DNA of 64,000 bases from Alloprevotella tannerae ATCC 51259 (GTDB lineage Bacteria > Bacteroidota > Bacteroidia > Bacteroidales > Bacteroidaceae), in NCBI RefSeq assembly GCF_000159995.1, contig NZ_GG700643.1, forward strand, positions 548,511-612,510, written 5' to 3'. This document shows positions 60,059 to 64,000 of this stretch, piece after piece; position 1 is the stretch's first letter; every line of letters starts with the position of its first letter. The notes below the pieces were generated by a model. It made no database searches. It saw nothing but the letters and a program-made list of their open reading frames with translations, and was not told the origin of the DNA. Made by a program: the position numbers and the translations under genes.

Positions 60059-60885
60059 AGGCGGAAATTGCGCTGATCCTTATACGCACGATAGGGCTGG
60101 TTATAGTCTAAATAGTAGAAATTGTGCTGGCGCTGATGATTGGCAGCAGGTATCTGCATATAATCCCCGTATTTCTGCGTCAAGTAGCGGTCGTATTGCG
60201 CTACGCCTTTTAATTCGTGTCCTTCGAAGCTAACGGGTGTAGGCTCTCCGAGTAGCGTTTTAGCAAAAACGCCTTTCAAGCCATCATCATAATCGGCCAC
60301 GAGTTGGGCATCTTCATAGTTGTATTTCAACATCAATCGCCGAAGCTTCTGCTGCACGCCTTCGTGGGTAAAGCATTTACGACACAAAAGCGGTAACCAA
60401 CTGCTCGGACCGCGACCGTGCTTGTAGGGATCGCGATGGAGAAAGTAGACAATGCGTTTGTAAAACTCGAAACGCATAAAATGCAGGCGGCGGCGCCAAA
60501 CGCTTTGCGGCACGCCATCAATGGGGAACACATCTATATATATACCGCTCAGGTAAGCGTAATGCGCACGCTCGATCAAGGTGGTGCTGCTATCGATTAT
60601 TTTTCCGAAACTACCCGGATATTTTCCATTCGTCTCGGCCGACATCGCTTCGTAAGGTGCCGGCAGCCATTCTTTAGCGTGCGCCATCAAAGTATCATAA
60701 TCCGCGCGCGGCATACAAATGTCCACATCGTCGTCCCAAGGAATAAAACCTTTATGGCGTATAGCCCCAAGCAAAGTCCCTGCCCAAAGATAATAACGCA
60801 AACCGTGCTCGCAGCACACTTTATCTACAGCCAGGAGAATCTCCAAGATGCGCAATTGCAAGGGACGTATTTCGTAAGCGGGCAT
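60055..60885 (-). CDS. LicD family phosphotransferase
   Basis: A 276-residue LicD protein. The active-site signature is YYLWAGTLLGAIRHKGFIPW then DDDVDICMPRADYDTLM, and FPIDGVP follows. LicD enzymes add phosphorylated head groups such as phosphocholine to surface sugars using CDP-linked donors. It is the second LicD in this window (the other is fused to an IspD-like domain at 20308-21804) and is coupled by a four-base overlap to a GT2 gene. nadB ends 26 bases upstream on the same strand. The actual head group is not known. Confidence 0.88.
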   Translation of the reverse strand: MPAYEIRPLQLRILEILLAVDKVCCEHGLRYYLWAGTLLGAIRHKGFIPWDDDVDICMPRADYDTLMAHAKEWLPAPYEAMSAETNGKYPGSFGKIIDSSTTLIERAHYAYLSGIYIDVFPIDGVPQSVWRRRLHFMRFEFYKRIVYFLHRDPYKHGRGPSSWLPLLCRKCFTHEGVQQKLRRLMLKYNYEDAQLVADYDDGLKGVFAKTLLGEPTPVSFEGHELKGVAQYDRYLTQKYGDYMQIPAANHQRQHNFYYLDYNQPYRAYKDQRNFRL

Positions 60886-60911
60886 AGTCGTCGATAAATT
60901 ATAAGTGCCGT

Positions 60912-62525
60912 TTAAGCCTTTTGCTGATCACCTTTTCTGTCAGCGTCATAAGCGTGCTTGGGATAATCAATGGTATAATGCAAGCCGCGCGATTCTTTGC
61001 GCTCGATGGCTTGCCGCGTAATGAGATAGCCTACATTGATCATATTTCTCAATTGGCAGATGTCGGGCGTAGCCTTCACGCGCTTAAACAACTCTTCGGT
61101 CTCTTCGTAAAGCAGATCCAAGCGCGTCCAAGCCCTTTTCAAGCGCAAATCGCTGCGAACAATGCCGACATAATTGGACATTACCTGCCCCACTTCGCGC
61201 ACATCTTGCGCAATCAATACCTGCTCTTCGTTAGTCATCGTCCCCTCATCGTTCCATTCGGGCACACTTTCATTAAATGTATATTCGTCAATATGGGCTA
61301 TCGTATGTTCCGCCGCCTTTTCTGCGTAGACTACGGCTTCAATCAGCGAATTGCTTGCCAACCTATTGCCGCCGTGCAGGCCCGTGCAAGCACATTCACC
61401 AATCGCATACAAACGATTGATCGAAGAGCGCGCATCCAAGTCGACCTTGATGCCGCCGCAAAGGTAGTGTGCACAAGGCGCAACGGGAATATACTCTTTG
61501 GTAATGTCTATACCGATCGACAAACATTTGACATAGATGTTTGGAAAGTGATGTTTCGTCTCTTCCGGATCTTTATGCGTCACGTCTAAGCATACGTGGT
61601 CTATGCCGCGATTCTTCATCTCCCGATCAATCGCACGGGCTACGATGTCGCGCGGAGCAAGACTCAAACGCTCATCATATTTCTGCATAAACTCCTCACC
61701 GTTGGGCAAGCGCAAGATGCCGCCATAGCCGCGCATAGCCTCCGTTATTAAGAAAGCAGGATGCGTTTCTTTCGGATGATAGAGCGCCGTCGGGTGAAAC
61801 TGCACAAACTCCATATCCTTTACCGTCGCCTTAGCGCGATAAGCCATCGCAATGCCGTCGCCCGTGGCAATATTCGGATTGGTGGTAGAAGCATAAACAG
61901 CACCTACGCCGCCGGTGGCAATGACCGTGACGCGCGAAAGCAGCGTATCTATTCGCTTTGTTTCCGGATTATAAACATAGGCACCATAACATTCAATGTT
62001 AGGCGTCTTTCGCGTCACCTCAACGCCCAAATGATGTTGCGTGATGATCTCTACGGCAAAATGGTGATCCATTACCGTAATGTTAGGCGAGCGGCGCACG
62101 GCCTCAATCAAGCCTCGCTGTATCTCATAGCCCGTATCGTCGGCGTGATGTAAGATTCTAAATTCAGAATGTCCGCCTTCTCGGTGCAAATCAAATTCGC
62201 CATCGGCTTTTTTATCAAAGTGTACGCCCCAACTAACCAATCTGCAAATGCCCTCGGGCGCACGTTCAATCACCTGCTGCACGGCTTTCGGATCACTAAT
62301 ATAGTCGCCGGCCACCATCGTATCGTGAATATGCTTCTCAAAGTTGTCCACAATGCGATTCGTCACGGAAGCTACGCCGCCTTGCGCTTTCGAAGTGTTG
62401 GCTTCTTCAATACTTGTTTTACAGACAAGCCCTACTGTTCCTTTTCCTGAAGCAGCCACTTGCAATGCATAACTCATTCCGGCCACACCGGAACCTATTA
62501 CCAAAAAATCGAATTTGCGAATCAT
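60912..62525 (-). CDS. nadB: L-aspartate oxidase
   Basis: A 537-residue flavoprotein that oxidises L-aspartate to iminoaspartate in NAD synthesis, using fumarate or oxygen as acceptor. The FAD loop is DFLVIGSGVAGMSYALQVAA. Other motifs are NTSKAQGGVASVTN, EGGHSEFRILHHADDTGYEI, EFVQFHPTALYHP, LCGGIKVDLDARSSINRLYA and IGECACTGLHGGNRLASNSL. ATG 62525 (MIRKFDFLV) is preferred to an upstream frame extension to 62621, which would cross the promoter. nadA and nadC are not adjacent; instead a LicD and a GT2 gene follow within 30 bases, an unexpected grouping. Confidence 0.95.
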   Translation of the reverse strand: MIRKFDFLVIGSGVAGMSYALQVAASGKGTVGLVCKTSIEEANTSKAQGGVASVTNRIVDNFEKHIHDTMVAGDYISDPKAVQQVIERAPEGICRLVSWGVHFDKKADGEFDLHREGGHSEFRILHHADDTGYEIQRGLIEAVRRSPNITVMDHHFAVEIITQHHLGVEVTRKTPNIECYGAYVYNPETKRIDTLLSRVTVIATGGVGAVYASTTNPNIATGDGIAMAYRAKATVKDMEFVQFHPTALYHPKETHPAFLITEAMRGYGGILRLPNGEEFMQKYDERLSLAPRDIVARAIDREMKNRGIDHVCLDVTHKDPEETKHHFPNIYVKCLSIGIDITKEYIPVAPCAHYLCGGIKVDLDARSSINRLYAIGECACTGLHGGNRLASNSLIEAVVYAEKAAEHTIAHIDEYTFNESVPEWNDEGTMTNEEQVLIAQDVREVGQVMSNYVGIVRSDLRLKRAWTRLDLLYEETEELFKRVKATPDICQLRNMINVGYLITRQAIERKESRGLHYTIDYPKHAYDADRKGDQQKA

Positions 62526-62593
62526 TACGCTTACTTTTAACCGATTCGGGCCTGTTTCTATTTTGCCCGGCCTATGTTTTGACAATTTGCAAG

Positions 62594-62601
62594 CAAAAGT
62601 A
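62594..62601 (-). promoter_or_regulatory. -7 box TACTTTTG of nadB
   Basis: Minus strand TACTTTTG fits TAnnTTTG; leader of about 65 bases. Confidence 0.5.
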
Positions 62602-62719
62602 GTACTTGCCGCGCGCCCCACAAAGAAAAGCGCAGAAAATCATCAATTACAACTATCCGCCACTTGTATTTAACGTGAGTTCGACATAAGGAAACTCCTC
62701 TAATTGTTATTACCCAACG

Positions 62720-63900
62720 ATGCGCCCTTAGACTTGGTCTTTTGGCAGGGCAGGAGTTGGAGCAAAGCGACAACCCTGCCACTAACGACGCAAGTCGTTG
62801 ATCAAGTAATTTATAATTAGGTTTGTTTCCATTGCATTTCTATCATCGGACGTTTTTGAAAGACCAACCCTATGGGGTTGCTCAATACGGCCGTCCGTTA
62901 AGGCAGGGTTAAAGCGTTGCTCGCTTTAACCCTGCCCTACCAAAAGACTAACCCAGATGGGGTTATTTGTGGACGATGAGGCGTGCAGGTTGGACGAGTT
63001 TGGGAGGATTTAGCCGATTTTATTGATTTGGCCTATAGGGTTCGAGGTATATATAGATGAGGATGCGCGGAGAAGTGGATTACACGATTGTATCATTATG
63101 AATCAATCATAGCCTTCTCCATTTCCCACCAGGCATATTAGGGCTATAGGTAATAATATGCACAAAACAACCCCTTAGGGTTGGTCTTTTGGCAGGGCAG
63201 GGTTAAGATGCGTAGCGGCTTAACCCTGCCAAAGTCCACCGCAATGTGCAACCCCATAGAGTTGGTCTCTCAAATCGGTCGCTTATCCTCATTTGAACAT
63301 GCTGATAAATCAAATCACCAAAGTCCACACCCGCACCGCAAGTCCTTAGGCTTAGTCTTTCAAGGTTTTCGCCGGTGGGCGTTGGCTTGTTTTGAAAGAC
63401 CAACCCTAAGGGGTTGGCATTACCGCTACTTGCTGATGCAGCGTTGACGCTTTGCGTCAACACTGCCCTGCCAAAAGACTAACCCCGATGGGGTTATCGG
63501 CGGGTGAGAATGCGCGAGGATTGGGTAATAATAGACGGAAGCAATCACCCGAATATTAAATAACGAACGCAATATTATTATAACCCTAACCGACAAAGCT
63601 CATACCCGCAAAAACAAGCCCTTAGGCTTGGTCTTTTGGCAGGGCAGGCGTTGGAGCGAAGCGACAACCCTGCCACGATGCGCCGCAAAATGCAACCCCT
63701 TAGGGTTGGTCATTCAAAATGTCCGCTAATAGGCGTTTGAACATGCTGATAAATCAAACCGCCAAAGCCCACTCCCGCACCACAAGCCCTTAGGCTTGGT
63801 CTTTTGGCAGGGCAGGTGTTGAAGCGAAGCGACAACCCTGCCATAGTCCGCCGCAAGAGGCAACCCCTTAGGGTTGGTCTTTCAAATCGGCCGCTGATTG
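62720..63900. repeat. Cluster of REP-like palindromic repeats
   Basis: About 1.2 kb without genes, built from two recurrent palindromes. Type 1 is CAACCCCTTAGGGTTGGTCT and variants, in both orientations (near 62865, 63171, 63243, 63400, 63690, 63862). Type 2 is a hairpin flanked by GGCAGGG and CCCTGCC: 62744-62780, 62902-62936 (perfect 15-bp stem), 63196-63230 (12-bp stem), 63640-63677, 63806-63843, plus a variant GTTGACGC/GCGTCAAC near 63443-63461. Type 1 and type 2 are joined by TCTTTTGGCAGGGCAGG. A 65-base spacer beginning GAACATGCTGATAAATCAAA occurs at 63296 and 63740. This resembles a BIME/REP cluster. Confidence 0.85.
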
Positions 63901-63927
63901 TCTTATAATCAAGCGATTATTGCGCGT

Positions 63928-63958
63928 TTTGTCGGCTCAGCAGAAATGCTTACCTTTG
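63928..63958 (+). promoter_or_regulatory. Consensus promoter reading out of the window
   Basis: TTTG (63928-63931), 19 bases and TACCTTTG (63951-63958) match the Bacteroidetes consensus exactly. A plus-strand gene probably starts just beyond position 64000. Confidence 0.7.
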
Positions 63959-64000
63959 CATACGCAAGGGCGAGGAGCGCTCTTGGCTTAATTATTCATC

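Noticed and set aside
63181..63463. Frames across the palindrome cluster
   Set aside because: Both strands give short frames only because of repeated palindromes; no protein feature.

Overview
The window looks like a chromosomal segment of a Bacteroidales bacterium of the Prevotella/Porphyromonas kind. Four things point there. Many promoters match the Bacteroidetes consensus TTTG - about 20 bp - TAnnTTTG. Secreted proteins end in sorting-type tails (GIYVVNGKKMVKK, GVYVINGKKVVIK, or type A T9SS-like). One protein carries a DUF2436 domain known from Porphyromonas gingipain/hemagglutinins. BspA-like, DUF5686, HU-HIG and choice-of-anchor J families are also present. Species cannot be named from sequence alone. 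There is no prophage, conjugative element, CRISPR array or rRNA; one tRNA (Arg-CCT) is present.

Layout: 1-13.8 kb is mostly minus strand: a partial BspA-like protein, a NYN-domain protein with an attenuator-like leader, fumarase, TypA, secreted/sorted proteins, an outer-membrane barrel and NhaD. 14.0-20.3 kb is plus strand: tRNA-Arg, nrdA-nrdB, a SpoU methyltransferase and a glycosyltransferase, then a convergent IspD-LicD fusion. 22.3-28.8 kb holds an LtaS-like sulfatase, inositol-phosphate synthase and a DUF5686 protein, then miaB on the minus strand. 31-33.3 kb is a compact block with two HU-like proteins, a holin-like protein, a muramidase and a candidate one-piece spanin. 33.4-37.2 kb (minus) has a CYTH protein, a 47-residue membrane protein, prfB and an acyl-CoA ligase. 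37.8-41.6 kb (plus) has hcp with a probable Crp/Fnr-type operator, a secreted protein and an M48 protease. 41.7-62.5 kb is mostly minus strand: a LicC-like nucleotidyltransferase overlapping an aminotransferase, large cleaved-adhesin-type proteins, a paralogous lipoprotein pair (one frameshifted at an A7 run), small redox and DNA-binding proteins, and nadB-licD-GT2.

The most unusual content lies between the genes. Eight intergenic gaps each hold a short array of units about 21-22 bp long, usually four, with a different core in each family. In most arrays the last unit is altered or inverted, so the array can fold back on itself. Three arrays share the core TCGTGAGCGCAAAC/TCACGAGCGCAAAC. Each of those has exactly two units of each type, and their central hexamers are mutually complementary. 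I recognise no named element with this design; P. gingivalis BrickBuilt MITEs are the closest idea I know. A separate cluster of REP-like palindromes fills the last 1.2 kb, and a 104-bp IS-end-like repeat occurs twice.
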